Under the pieces are notes generated by a model, which made no database searches, was not told the DNA's origin, and worked only from the letters and a program-made list of their open reading frames with translations. The position numbers were made by a program, and so were the translations under genes. This document shows positions 35,401 to 44,490 of a stretch of 64,000 nt of DNA, in pieces. The number at the start of each line of letters is the position of its first letter. Within the stretch, counting starts at the first letter, position 1. Origin of the DNA: Pseudomonadota bacterium (GTDB lineage: Bacteria; Pseudomonadota; Gammaproteobacteria; CALCKW01); assembly GCA_039196715.1 (NCBI GenBank), contig JBCCUP010000011.1, positions 1-64,000 on the forward strand, written 5' to 3'.

Positions 35401-36546
35401 ATGTAGACTTTTCGCAAAACAGCCAGCGCGCTGGCCGTCGCTACGCTGGCAGCCGCATTGCCGCTCGCTGCCGTCGCCCAAGACAAGATCCCCGTGGTGA
35501 CGTCGTTCACGATCCTCGAAGACATGGTGGCCAACATCGGTGGCGAGCACGTTGATGTGACCACGCTCGTCGGTCGCAACGGCGATGCGCACGTGTACCA
35601 GCCGACACCGGCCGCGGCACGTGCGGTCAAGGAAGCCGAGGTCATGGTGGTCAACGGCCTGGCCTTCGAGGGCTGGTTGGATCGTCTCTCCGAAGCGGCG
35701 GGGTTTGAAGGCACGCTCGTGGTCGCGACCGACGGCATCGAACCGATCGGCTTCGAAGACGCGCACGGTGATCACCATGATGATCATCACGGCGAGGATG
35801 AGCATCACGACGAGCACGATGAGCATCACGGCGAGGACAAGCACCACGACGAGCACGATGAGCATCACGGCGAGGACAAGCACCACGACGAGCACGATGA
35901 GCATCACGACGAGGACAAGCACCACGACGAGCACGATGAGCATCACGGCGAGGACAAGCACCACGACGAACACGATGAACACCATGATGGGCACGACGAC
36001 CACCACGGGCATGACCACGGCGAATTCGACCCGCACGCCTGGTTGAGCCCGACGCTCGCGGTCACGTACGTCGACAACATCACCGCGGCACTGGCCAAGG
36101 CGGCACCGGAGCACGCCGGCGACTTCTACCAGAACCGCGCGAACTACGTGGCCGAGCTCGACGCGGTCAAGGCAGAGATGACGGCGCTGTTGGCCGATCT
36201 GCCTGAAGACCGACGCACTGTCGTTACCTCACACGACGCGTTTGGTTACTTCGGTCGGGATTTCGACTTGAACTTCCTTGCGCCGCAGGGGTATAGCACG
36301 GAGAGCGAAGCGTCGGCGAAAGACGTGGCCGAGCTCATTGAACACATGCGTGAAGACGGCGTCAAAGCGGTGTTCATGGAGAACATCACCGACAGCCGTT
36401 TGCTCGAGCAAATAGCCAACGAAACCGGCGCGACCATTGGTGGTACCTTGTACCCGGGTGCGCTGTCCGAGGAGGGCGGTCCGGCGGCGACGTACCTCGA
36501 GCTGCTGCGGCACAACGCGGCCACGGTGGCATCCGCGTTGAAATGA
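35401..36546 (+). CDS. znuA: Zinc-binding protein ZnuA with an in-frame amber codon at position 2
   Basis: ZnuA delivers periplasmic zinc to ZnuB. The ATG at 35401 follows znuB by 11 bases and begins a normal frame, but codon 2 (35404-35406) is TAG. Directly after it comes a complete signal peptide (TFRKTASALAVATLAAALP, cleavage near AVAQDK) and an intact mature protein. A Lys codon AAG at position 2 would restore the usual MKTFRK start. The only in-frame ATG/GTG/TTG downstream in the signal region is TTG at 35458, which would remove most of the signal. Zinc ligands are present: GDAHVYQP, DPHAWLSP and VTSHDAFGYFG. A His/Asp/Glu-rich loop (residues ~120-210) typical of ZnuA is expanded. The gene is either suppressed, mis-sequenced or a recent null. 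Confidence 0.85.
35791..35985 (+). repeat. Five tandem 39-bp repeats in znuA
   Basis: Units at 35791, 35830, 35869, 35908 and 35947 encode a 13-residue repeat of the form GEDKHHDEHDEHH, with GEDE in the first and DEDK in the fourth. This lengthens the metal-buffering His loop of ZnuA. Near-identical DNA units suggest recent expansion and likely strain-to-strain length variation. Confidence 0.95.
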
Positions 36547-36641
36547 CGGGAAGCCTGGCATAGCACGTGCACATACGGTCTGTCGTCAACTATAAACACA
36601 GCGTGCCGCTACTGCGGGTATGACATGACTGGTGGACTTCT

Positions 36642-37349
36642 GTGAGTTCGATGACAGCCGTATTTGAGCGATGCCGCGGCCCCCGACGGGCCGTGCGGGC
36701 TGCGGTGTTCGCGGTCCTGGCACTGGGTTTCGGTGCCTCCACCGCGCACGCGCACCCGCACGCCTTCGTCGACGGTGGGGTCGACTTCGTGATCGGCTCC
36801 AACGGTGACCGCGCCACACTCGACGCCTTGCATGTGACGTGGTTGCTCGACGAGTTCGAAACGCTGTACATGTTGTCAGCCGCGAAAGTGGGCTTGAACA
36901 ACCAGGGCACCCTCGACCCTGAAGACAACGCGACCTTCGAAGCGCAGATGCGCACGTGGCTCGGCAACTTTGCCGGTTCGGCACACGCGACCACCGGGGG
37001 CCGGAAACTGGCCCTTGAGGCACCGACCGCAGTCGACGTCGCGATTGTCGAAGGCCGGTTGAAAATCACCTTTGACCGCCCCCTCGTCGAGCCGGTTGCC
37101 GTGGATGGCCAACGGATCGATGTGGCGTTCTACGAGGCCTCGTATTTCTACGCCCATTCGGTGACCCAACCCTCCGTGGTGCGCGGCGAGTCGACGCCGT
37201 GCTCAACGCGGATGATTCCCTTCAACCCCGACGCCCATGCCTCGGCCATCCAGGCCCGGTTGCAGCGTCTCGCGCGTGAAGAAGAGCCCGAGAACACCAA
37301 CGTGGGTGCCTTGTTTGCCGACAGGATCGTGCTGCAATGCGCGGTCTGA
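36642..37349 (+). CDS. DUF1007 periplasmic protein of a metal transport system
   Basis: The 235-residue precursor has a Sec signal peptide ending in STAHAHPHAFVDGG, where the mature N-terminus with its His-x-His may bind metal. DUF1007 proteins commonly accompany NicO-type permeases in Zur- or nickel-controlled operons as a periplasmic component. Its end overlaps the NicO-type gene by 13 bases. The GTG at 36642 (GGTGGA upstream) and the ATG at 36651 are both possible starts. Zinc handling is the most likely role from context. Confidence 0.85.
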   Translation: MSSMTAVFERCRGPRRAVRAAVFAVLALGFGASTAHAHPHAFVDGGVDFVIGSNGDRATLDALHVTWLLDEFETLYMLSAAKVGLNNQGTLDPEDNATFEAQMRTWLGNFAGSAHATTGGRKLALEAPTAVDVAIVEGRLKITFDRPLVEPVAVDGQRIDVAFYEASYFYAHSVTQPSVVRGESTPCSTRMIPFNPDAHASAIQARLQRLAREEEPENTNVGALFADRIVLQCAV

Positions 37350-38326
37350 TCTCCGTTGGATTGATTGTCGTCGCGGCAATTGCGTTTTTCTGGGCGCTCG
37401 ACATGAACGCCTTCGCGGTCTGGGCTGCGGAGCAGCAGCGCACGTTCCAGAACGCCATGGCCGCTGGGGTGCGTGGCTTGCGCACCGGGCAGCCCGGTGC
37501 GTGGTTTGCCTTGCTGTCAGCCGCGGGGGCCTACGGCTTCGTGCACGCGGTGGGACCTGGCCACGGCAAGTACGTGATCGGTGGCGTCGGGCTCGGCTCG
37601 TCGGTGTCGGCGTCGCGGCTCGCCGGCATTGCGCTCGCGTCGAGCCTCGGCCAATCGATCTGGGCCATCATTATCGTCTACGGCAGCTTTTCCGTGCTGA
37701 CCTTCTCGGCACACCAGCTGACCGCATTCGCTGAAGACATCCTCGCGCCGGTGAGTTACCTGGCCGTGGGCCTGGTGGGGTTGCTGTTGGCCTGGCGCGG
37801 TGTGCGCAAGGTGTGGCCGGCGTTGAAGCCAAAGCCGGCGGCCGGTGGGTGCGCTTCCAGCCACTCGCACCACTCGGATCACGCTCATCACTCAGATCAC
37901 GCACATCATTCGGATCACGCACACCACTCGGATCACGTACACCCGTCGGATCAGTCGTGTGGTTGCGGCCACAAACATGCCCCCACACCGGACGAGGTTG
38001 CGCAGCTCACCTCCTGGCGGGATACGCTCATGCTCGTCGGCAGCGTTGCCATTCGGCCTTGCACCGGGGCCATTTTCCTGTTGATCATCACCTGGCAGAT
38101 GGACATCAAATTCGCAGGCGTCGTGGCGGCCATTGTCATGGGCCTCGGTACTGCTGGGCTGACTACGATGGTGGCCGTGTCCAGCGTCGCAGCGCGGGGC
38201 CTCGCTGTGGCCTCGGCAAACGGTCTCGGTGCGGTGGTAACGGCAGTTTCTGCGTTACAAGCGGTGTCCGGTGTGATGATCATGTGGATCAGCTTTCTGC
38301 TGTTCGGTGCGGCCGTTCGCGCTTGA
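37337..38326 (+). CDS. NicO/RcnA-family metal transporter
   Basis: The 329-residue inner-membrane protein has about six to seven helices and the NicO motif FVHAVGPGHGKYV near residue 70, plus a second motif region SVAIRPCTGAIF near residue 237. The cytoplasmic or periplasmic loop between carries a His/Asp/Ser repeat (see the 18-bp repeats) and a Cys-Gly-Cys-Gly-His segment. The family moves Ni2+ or Co2+; the Zur-regulon context suggests zinc here. It is the last gene of the run that starts at zur. Confidence 0.87.
   Translation: MRGLISVGLIVVAAIAFFWALDMNAFAVWAAEQQRTFQNAMAAGVRGLRTGQPGAWFALLSAAGAYGFVHAVGPGHGKYVIGGVGLGSSVSASRLAGIALASSLGQSIWAIIIVYGSFSVLTFSAHQLTAFAEDILAPVSYLAVGLVGLLLAWRGVRKVWPALKPKPAAGGCASSHSHHSDHAHHSDHAHHSDHAHHSDHVHPSDQSCGCGHKHAPTPDEVAQLTSWRDTLMLVGSVAIRPCTGAIFLLIITWQMDIKFAGVVAAIVMGLGTAGLTTMVAVSSVAARGLAVASANGLGAVVTAVSALQAVSGVMIMWISFLLFGAAVRA
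37871..37942 (+). repeat. Four tandem 18-bp repeats in the NicO-type gene
   Basis: Units starting at 37871, 37889, 37907 and 37925 each encode a hexapeptide of the type HSDHAH, giving a metal-binding loop. The last unit changes to HSDHVH. As in znuA, short near-identical DNA units point to slippage-driven expansion. Confidence 0.9.
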
Positions 38327-38369
38327 CACCCCGGCGGCTGCCCCATTGCGGCACGCTCCCGCGCGCGCC

Positions 38370-39989
38370 TTAGCCCGCATCTTCCAGAATCAGGTCCGCG
38401 CCCCGGTGCGCAAGCATCATCGTCGGGGCGTTGGTGTTGGCCGACGTGATGTTTGGGAACACCGAGGCGTCGACTACCCGCAATCCGCTGACACCGTGCA
38501 CTGCCAGCTGTGGGCTGACCACCGAGGTAGCTGCACTCGCGCCCATGCGACAGGTGCCGACGGGGTGAAACACCGTGGTTGCGCGGGCGCGGAAGTCGTC
38601 GAGGATGGCGGCGTCGTCCATCGCGCGTAGGTCCACGCCGAGCGGCTGCTCGATGAGCTGCGACAGCGCGGCTGTCGACATCAACTGCTGACACAGCCGG
38701 CCGCCGGCGACCACGGTCTCGAGGTCGGCGTTGGTGTCGAGCGAGTTCGGGCTGATGTGGGGTGGGGCGTCCGGGTCGGCGGCGCTGATGTCGATGCGCC
38801 CGCGGCTGGTCGGACGCGACGGGTTGAAGCCGATGATGAAGCCCGGGAAGGGGTCGGGCTCGATCACCGTGCGCGTGCCCTTGGGTGTGGTGGTGTAGGT
38901 GACCGGGTTGAAATACAACTGCAGGTCCGGCACTAGCAGCTTGGGTGAGGAGCGGAAGTAGCCACCGCACTGGTTGACCGACAGCGACAATGGCCCGCGG
39001 CGCGTCAACGCGTACTCGAGGCCCGCGCGCAGCTTGCCGGTCAGCGGCCTCAACACGTTGTTTAAGGTGGGCTCGGTGGCGCGGAAGAAATAGTCGATGC
39101 CGATGTGATCCTGCAGGTGACCGCCGACGTGCGGATTGTCGAGCACCGGTGTGATGCCATGCGCGTGCAGCAGGTCCCGCGGCCCGAGCCCGGAGCGTTG
39201 CAGGATGCGCGGTGACGTGACCGACCCGGTTGCGAGGATGATCTCGCGGCGCGCGTGGAAGCTGCGCTCCTGGCCGCCCATGCGGGCTGTCAGTGCGGTG
39301 GCCCGTTCGTCTTCGATGTGCACCCGGTCGACTGTCACGCCGGTCATCAGTGTGAGGTTCGGTCGCGTCAGCGCGGGTGCGAGGTGCGCCCGGGCGGAGT
39401 GCATGCGGCGTCCGTCTGCGGTGTTGATCCGGTAGGCGGTGGCGCCCTCGTTGTTCTCGCCGTTGAGGTCGTCGGTGGTTGGCAGCCCGAGTTCGCGCGC
39501 GGCGGCGAAATAGTGGCGGTTGGCCGGGTGGATGCGGTTGGAGACATCCTGCACGTGGATGGGGCCCGAGCCGTGCCGCGTGCCGTCGGCGTCGACGCGG
39601 GTTTCGAGGGCGTCGAAGGTGGCTGCGACGGTCGCCCAGTCCCAGCCGGCGGCGCCGGCCGTGACCCAGTCGGCGTAGTCGTTCGGCAGGCCGCGCGCGT
39701 AGACCATGGCGTTGATCGCACCGGAGCCGCCCACGCACTTGCCGCGCGGCCAGTACATGCGGCGGTCACCGAGGCCGGGGTCAGGCTCGGCGCGGTACTG
39801 CCAATTGACCTTGGGGTCGTAGTAAGTCTTGCCGTAGCCGACTGGCAGCGCAATCCACGGCGAGCGGCCGCGGCCACCGGCCTCGAGCAGCAGCACGCGG
39901 TGGCGACCCGAGGCACTCAGGCGGTCGGCCAGCACGCAGCCGGCCGAGCCGGCGCCGGCGATGATGTAGTCGTAGTCCGTCACAGTCAC
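38370..39989 (-). CDS. GMC-family FAD oxidoreductase, second copy
   Basis: The 539-residue flavoprotein starts with YDYIIAGAGSAGCVLADRL, has the GMC signature KCVGGSGAINAMVYARG near residue 85, and ends with the active-site His in TVFHPVGTCRMG and NITSANTNAPTMM. It is closer to choline/alcohol dehydrogenase than the copy at 17-19 kb. GTG starts at 39989 and 39983 are both possible. It follows the 2-hydroxyacid dehydrogenase gene by 28 bases on the same strand, so alcohol-to-aldehyde/acid oxidation and keto-acid reduction may be connected. Confidence 0.92.
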   Translation of the reverse strand: MTVTDYDYIIAGAGSAGCVLADRLSASGRHRVLLLEAGGRGRSPWIALPVGYGKTYYDPKVNWQYRAEPDPGLGDRRMYWPRGKCVGGSGAINAMVYARGLPNDYADWVTAGAAGWDWATVAATFDALETRVDADGTRHGSGPIHVQDVSNRIHPANRHYFAAARELGLPTTDDLNGENNEGATAYRINTADGRRMHSARAHLAPALTRPNLTLMTGVTVDRVHIEDERATALTARMGGQERSFHARREIILATGSVTSPRILQRSGLGPRDLLHAHGITPVLDNPHVGGHLQDHIGIDYFFRATEPTLNNVLRPLTGKLRAGLEYALTRRGPLSLSVNQCGGYFRSSPKLLVPDLQLYFNPVTYTTTPKGTRTVIEPDPFPGFIIGFNPSRPTSRGRIDISAADPDAPPHISPNSLDTNADLETVVAGGRLCQQLMSTAALSQLIEQPLGVDLRAMDDAAILDDFRARATTVFHPVGTCRMGASAATSVVSPQLAVHGVSGLRVVDASVFPNITSANTNAPTMMLAHRGADLILEDAG

Positions 39990-40017
39990 AGCTCGCGTGG
40001 GTGTTTCAGTGCGCGGG

Positions 40018-41016
40018 TCAGGCGGGGTAGACGGCGTTGGCCTGCCCCTGCAGGCGCGGGTCCCGGGAGTGTACGCGCACCGGGGCACCCGTGATCATCT
40101 CCTGCAAGCGGGCGTGGGCGTCGTCTTCGAGTCGGCGCATCGCGTCTGCAGTCCAGAAGGTCAGGTGGGGCAGGGCGATCACGTTCGGGCGGCCGAGCAA
40201 GGGGTGGTTCGCGTTCAGGGGTTCGGTGGCGTAGACGTCGAGCCCCGCGCCGCCGAGTCGGCCGCTGTCGAGGGCGTCGATTAGGGCTGCCTCGTCGACG
40301 AGCTCGCCGCGCGAGACGTTGATCAGGAGCGCGTCGGGTGGCATCCGGGCGAACTCGGCGGCGCCGATCAGGTGGCGGGTCTCGGGCTGCAGCACTGCGT
40401 GCAGTGAGACGGCGTCGGCGGTGGCCAACAGTGTGTCGAGTGAGTTGGTGCGCTCGACCGTTGCGTCGGTGAAGATGCGGTCGGGCTGGTGCGGGTCGTA
40501 GGCCAACACGCGGGTGCCGAAACCCGCGCGCGCCATGTGCGCGAGCGCCTGGCCGATGCGGCCGAAGCCGACAATACCGAGGGTCAGGCCTGACATGTCG
40601 CGGCCGAGCCAGCGCGGCTCTGGCCAGGACCAGCCGGTGCGCTGCACCGTCTCGTGCAGCGCTGGCAGTTTGCGCAGCAGGGCGAGCAGCAACAGGAAAG
40701 CGCCTTCGGCCACGGTGCGCTCGCCGTAGGTCGGGATGTTCACGACCGGGATGCCGTGCGCCTTGGCCGCCGGGATGTCGATTGCGTCGATGCCGACGCC
40801 GTACTTCAGGATGCCGCGCAACTGCGGTGCGGCGTTGATCACGCGGCGGGTGATTGGCGTGTAACACATCATCAGGATGTCTGCATCGGCCAAGGCCGCG
40901 ATCAGGGTGTCCTCGCTGACGCCGTCGGGCAGCAGCACGATCTCGTGACCGGCGTCGGTCAGCCGGGCGTCGAGCGTGGGCAGCGCCAACTCGGCGTCGG
41001 TGCGGACAATTTTCAT
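40018..41016 (-). CDS. D-isomer-specific 2-hydroxyacid dehydrogenase
   Basis: The product of 332 residues interconverts a 2-keto acid and a D-2-hydroxyacid with NAD(P)H. The nucleotide-binding motif LGIVGFGRIGQALAHMARAG is near residue 145, the substrate Arg in INVSRGELVDE near residue 230, and the catalytic His in ALPHLTFW near residue 285. The ATG at 41016 gives the family N-terminus; the ribosome binding site is weak. It leads a two-gene unit with the GMC oxidoreductase and is separated from the phosphonate operon by the repeat array. Confidence 0.9.
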   Translation of the reverse strand: MKIVRTDAELALPTLDARLTDAGHEIVLLPDGVSEDTLIAALADADILMMCYTPITRRVINAAPQLRGILKYGVGIDAIDIPAAKAHGIPVVNIPTYGERTVAEGAFLLLLALLRKLPALHETVQRTGWSWPEPRWLGRDMSGLTLGIVGFGRIGQALAHMARAGFGTRVLAYDPHQPDRIFTDATVERTNSLDTLLATADAVSLHAVLQPETRHLIGAAEFARMPPDALLINVSRGELVDEAALIDALDSGRLGGAGLDVYATEPLNANHPLLGRPNVIALPHLTFWTADAMRRLEDDAHARLQEMITGAPVRVHSRDPRLQGQANAVYPA

Positions 41017-41087
41017 CGGGCGAGCGTCACGGTGCGGCGAACGTGCATCGTCGCACAGGCGGTGTGGCATCACAGCTGAGCCGCCGC

Positions 41088-41656
41088 ATTCGCGCCTGCT
41101 TGCTTCGCAAGGCAGACGCTCCCACAGGGGGCGGTGACGCTGGTTGGGAATGGCCACGGTCTTGTGGGAGCTGCGTCCTCGTGTAACGAGACGCAGCGAA
41201 TGGACAGGCACGGAGTTAGTCTTCAACGGCACACAGCATTCGCGCCTGCTTGCTTCGCAAGGCAGACGCTCCCACGGGGTGCGGTGACGCTGGTTGGGAA
41301 TGGGCACGGTCTTGTGGGAGCTGCGTCCTCGTGTAACGAGACGCGGCGAACAGGGCGAGCACGGAGTTGGTCTTCACGGTACCTACCATTCGCGCCTGCT
41401 TGCTTTGCAAGGCAGACGCTCCCACGGGGGGGTGGTGACGCTGGTTGGGAATGGGCCACGGTCTTGTGGGAGCTGCGTCCTCGTGTAACGAGACGCAGCG
41501 AATGGACAGGCGCAGATTTGGTTATCAACGGCACACACCATTCGCGCCTGCTTGCTTCGCAAGGCAGACGCTCCCACAGGGGTGCGGTGACGCTGGATGG
41601 TTTTGTGGGAGCTGCGTCCTCGCCGAGCCGCGCAGGCTGGGCGAGACGCGGCGAAT
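41088..41656. repeat. Tandem array of four ~150-bp REP-pair units
   Basis: Units start at 41088, 41238, 41388 and 41540 (periods 150, 150, 152). Each has a right-pointing hairpin ending GACGCTCCCAC, a GGTGACGCTGGTTGGGAATG-like spacer, and then an opposite REP beginning GTGGGAGCTGCGTCCTCG and ending GCGAATG. The last unit has a shortened spacer and a different loop (CGCCGAGCC...GGGCGAGACG) that resembles the first REP cluster at 5.8-6.6 kb. The GTGGGAGC head is shared by both clusters, so they belong to one family. No gene is supported between 41017 and 41681. Confidence 0.85.
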
Positions 41657-41681
41657 GGGGCCTGCTCGCGGACGAACGGCG

Positions 41682-43022
41682 CTACACGGCGTCTTTGACG
41701 GCTGTTTCGACGATGGTGAGGGCGCGGTCGAGGTCGGCCTGGGGAATGGTCATTGGTGGTGACAGGGTCAGGACGTTGCCGGCGCTCAGTTTGAAGGAGA
41801 GGCCGGCTTCGAGACAGGCGTAGAGGATGCGTTCGGCCCGCTCGGGGTCCGGCGTGCGCGCGTCTCGGTCAGAGACAATCTCGACCCCGAACAGGCAGCC
41901 GCGCCCGCGGATGTCGCCGACAATGGGGTTCTGGCCCAGTGTGCTGTCCAATCGCGCGATCGCACCCTCGCCGAGCTCGGCGGCGCGCTCGGTCAGGCCC
42001 TCGTCTTCGATGATGTCGAGCGTGGTCAGGGCAGCGCGTGCCGTGACCGGGTTCTTTTCGTGGGTGTAGTGGCCGATGGCAAAGTCACCAACCACGTCGA
42101 GTTCGGCACGCACGAGCACGGCAGCGATTGGCAGTGTGCCGCCGCCCAGAGCCTTGCCGAGCACGATGATGTCCGGTGTCACGCCGTCGTGGGCGTGCGC
42201 GAAGAAGCGCCCGGTTTTGCCAAGCCCGGTTGGGATCTCATCGAGGATCAGGAGCGCGCCGGTTGCCTTGGCACTGGCTTCGACGGCCTGCCAGAAGCCG
42301 GGCGGCGGCACCACCGGCACGGCGCGCATCGGTTCACCGATCACGGCCGACATGTCGCCCTCGCACTTCAGGACGTAGTCGACCATGTGCGCGCAACTGA
42401 GGTTGCAGCCCGTTGAAGCGCTGTGCCCGTAGGCGCAGCGGTAGCAGTTGAATGGGGCAACGTGTTCGGAGCCGGGCAGGAGCGGCCCGGCGATGTGACT
42501 GCGGAAGGTCGCTTCGCCGCCAACCGAGGACGCGCCGAAGCCCGCGCCGTGGAAGGCGTCCCAGAACGACAGCGTCTTGAACCGCCCGGTCGCCGCGCGC
42601 GCGATCTTCATCGCCACTTCGACGGCGTCCGAGCCGCCGGTGGTAAACAGCACCTTGGCGGGCCAGGGCGCCAAGGCGCACAGCCGCTCGGCCAGCTCGA
42701 CCGAGACGGCGTTGGTAAAGCGTCTGGGCGAGAACGGCAAGCTGTCGAGTTGGTCCTTGATTGCCGCGATCAGCCGCGGGTGACCGTAGCCGATGTGGTG
42801 CACCGAGTTGCCGTGAAAGTCCATGAACCGGCGGCCCGCGGTGTCCTCGATCCAGATCCCTTCGGCGTGCCGGATCGTCGACGCGCACGGGGACGACAGC
42901 GACTGGTGCACGAAGGCGTCCGCATCGCGTGCGAGCAATGCGTCGGTTGCGTCATCGTTGCTGCCGGCGAGCCAGTCGGCCCGGGCGGCGCTGGTGTTGC
43001 TCTCGCCCTCGGTGTGCTTCAT
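41682..43022 (-). CDS. pbfA: (R)-1-hydroxy-2-aminoethylphosphonate ammonia-lyase, class III PLP family
   Basis: The 446-residue PLP protein has the class III pattern: GNSVHHIGYGHPRL near residue 70, TGGSDAVEVAMKIARAATG near residue 128, LILDEIPTGLGKTG near residue 240 and the PLP lysine in IIVLGKALGGG near residue 272. I name it PbfA because it sits 22 bases after a phosphonoacetaldehyde dehydrogenase gene in a phnW-phnA-phnY operon, where PbfA converts hydroxylated aminoethylphosphonate to phosphonoacetaldehyde and ammonia. If context is ignored it would be called an aspartate aminotransferase-family protein. Confidence 0.82.
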   Translation of the reverse strand: MKHTEGESNTSAARADWLAGSNDDATDALLARDADAFVHQSLSSPCASTIRHAEGIWIEDTAGRRFMDFHGNSVHHIGYGHPRLIAAIKDQLDSLPFSPRRFTNAVSVELAERLCALAPWPAKVLFTTGGSDAVEVAMKIARAATGRFKTLSFWDAFHGAGFGASSVGGEATFRSHIAGPLLPGSEHVAPFNCYRCAYGHSASTGCNLSCAHMVDYVLKCEGDMSAVIGEPMRAVPVVPPPGFWQAVEASAKATGALLILDEIPTGLGKTGRFFAHAHDGVTPDIIVLGKALGGGTLPIAAVLVRAELDVVGDFAIGHYTHEKNPVTARAALTTLDIIEDEGLTERAAELGEGAIARLDSTLGQNPIVGDIRGRGCLFGVEIVSDRDARTPDPERAERILYACLEAGLSFKLSAGNVLTLSPPMTIPQADLDRALTIVETAVKDAV

Positions 43023-43044
43023 CAGCCGATCAGTGTGTGTTGCC

Positions 43045-44490
43045 TCAAGGCCAGGGCAGGGTGTAAGTCTTGACGTTGGTGAAGAACTTCATCGCCTCGA
43101 GCACGCCCTCCTTCACGCCGTTGCCGCTGTCCTTGATGCCACCGAAAGGCGACATCTCGATGCGGTAGCCCGGCTGCTCCCAGATGTTCACCGTGCCGAC
43201 GTTGAGGCCGGTGATGAAGGCCTGGGCGCGCGGCAACGAGTTGGTGCACACGCCGGACGAGAGCCCGAAGGCGGTGCCGTTCGAGATCGCCATGACCGCC
43301 GCGTCGTCGTCCGGCACACGCACGATCGGCACGATCGGGCCGAAGGTCTCCTCCATCACGAGCTCCGAATCGTGTGGCACGTGATCGACCACGATCGGCG
43401 GCAGCAGCGCGCCCTGGCGGCCCGGGTCGTAGAGCACCTTGGCGCCGCGCTTCTCGGCGTCGTAGACGCGGCGCTCGAAGGTTTCGGCGGCCTGGGCGTG
43501 GATCACGCAGCCGAGTTGGGTGTCGGGGTCCATCGGGTCGCCGAAGCGGATCGCCTTAGCCTTTTCGAGGATCATCGGCACGATGCGGTCGGCGACGCTC
43601 TCCTGCACCAGGATGCGCTTGACCGCGGTGCAGCGTTGGCCCGAGTTGCCGGTCGCGCCTGCAACCGCGATGGTCGCGGCCTTCTCCAGGTCGGCGTCGT
43701 CGAGGTCGTTGAGGATGATCAGCGGGTCGTTGCCGCCGAGTTCGAGCGCGCTGCGCTTGTAGCCGGCTTTGTCGGCGATCATCTTGCCGACCGGCACGCC
43801 GCCGGTGAAGGTGATGATGTCGATGTTCGGGTCGGTGACCATCGCGTCACCGATGTCCTTCGGCCACCCGGTGACGATCTGGAACATCTCGGGCGGCAGG
43901 CCGGCCTCGTAGAGGATGTCGGCCAGCGTGATGGCGGTGAGCGGCGTGAGTTCGGTTGGTTTGCAGACCACGCAGTTGTTGGTGGCGATGGCCGGGGCGA
44001 TCTTGTGCGCGACCATATTCAGCGGGTGGTTGAACGGCGTGATCGCGCTGATTGCGCCGACCGGCTCGCGCATCGTGTAGATCTTGCGCGCCTTGCCGTG
44101 CGGGGTCAGGTCGCAGGAGAAGATCTGACCGTCGTCGAGGATCGCGAGCTGCCCGGCCAACGTGAAGACGTCGTAGGACCGGCCGGTTTCGTAGAGCGCG
44201 TGCTGCTTGCAGATGCCGAGCTCGAGGGTGAGCCAGTGGGCGATGTCCTCGCGCTTCTCGCGAATCAGCTCCGCCGCGCGAAACAGGATCTGCTGACGCT
44301 CGTAGCGGGTCAGGGTTGGCGTGTAGTTCTTGGCGATCTCGAAGGCGCGCGCAGCGTGGCTCGCGTCGCCGGCGGGCACGGTCGCGACCACCTCGTCGGT
44401 GTAGGGGTAGCGGACCTCGATAACCGCGTCGGTGGTGACCTTCTCGCCACCGATGCGCATGGCTTCAACGCGAATGTCCTGGGTAGTCAT
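43045..44490 (-). CDS. phnY: Phosphonoacetaldehyde dehydrogenase
   Basis: The 481-residue aldehyde dehydrogenase has the catalytic Cys in [11 protein letters not shown] near residue 290 and the general-base Glu in [11 protein letters not shown] near residue 256; the cofactor loop is [16 protein letters not shown]. It would oxidise phosphonoacetaldehyde to phosphonoacetate with NAD+. The function rests on position: it overlaps phnA by four bases (ATGA) and is followed by pbfA. Alone it would read as a generic aldehyde dehydrogenase. Confidence 0.88.
   Translation of the reverse strand: MTTQDIRVEAMRIGGEKVTTDAVIEVRYPYTDEVVATVPAGDASHAARAFEIAKNYTPTLTRYERQQILFRAAELIREKREDIAHWLTLELGICKQHALYETGRSYDVFTLAGQLAILDDGQIFSCDLTPHGKARKIYTMREPVGAISAITPFNHPLNMVAHKIAPAIATNNCVVCKPTELTPLTAITLADILYEAGLPPEMFQIVTGWPKDIGDAMVTDPNIDIITFTGGVPVGKMIADKAGYKRSALELGGNDPLIILNDLDDADLEKAATIAVAGATGNSGQRCTAVKRILVQESVADRIVPMILEKAKAIRFGDPMDPDTQLGCVIHAQAAETFERRVYDAEKRGAKVLYDPGRQGALLPPIVVDHVPHDSELVMEETFGPIVPIVRVPDDDAAVMAISNGTAFGLSSGVCTNSLPRAQAFITGLNVGTVNIWEQPGYRIEMSPFGGIKDSGNGVKEGVLEAMKFFTNVKTYTLPWP

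Noticed and set aside
41088-41656. CRISPR or short-protein-repeat gene in the 150-bp array
   Set aside because: Internal hairpins, conserved spacers and no conserved reading frame with a ribosome site.
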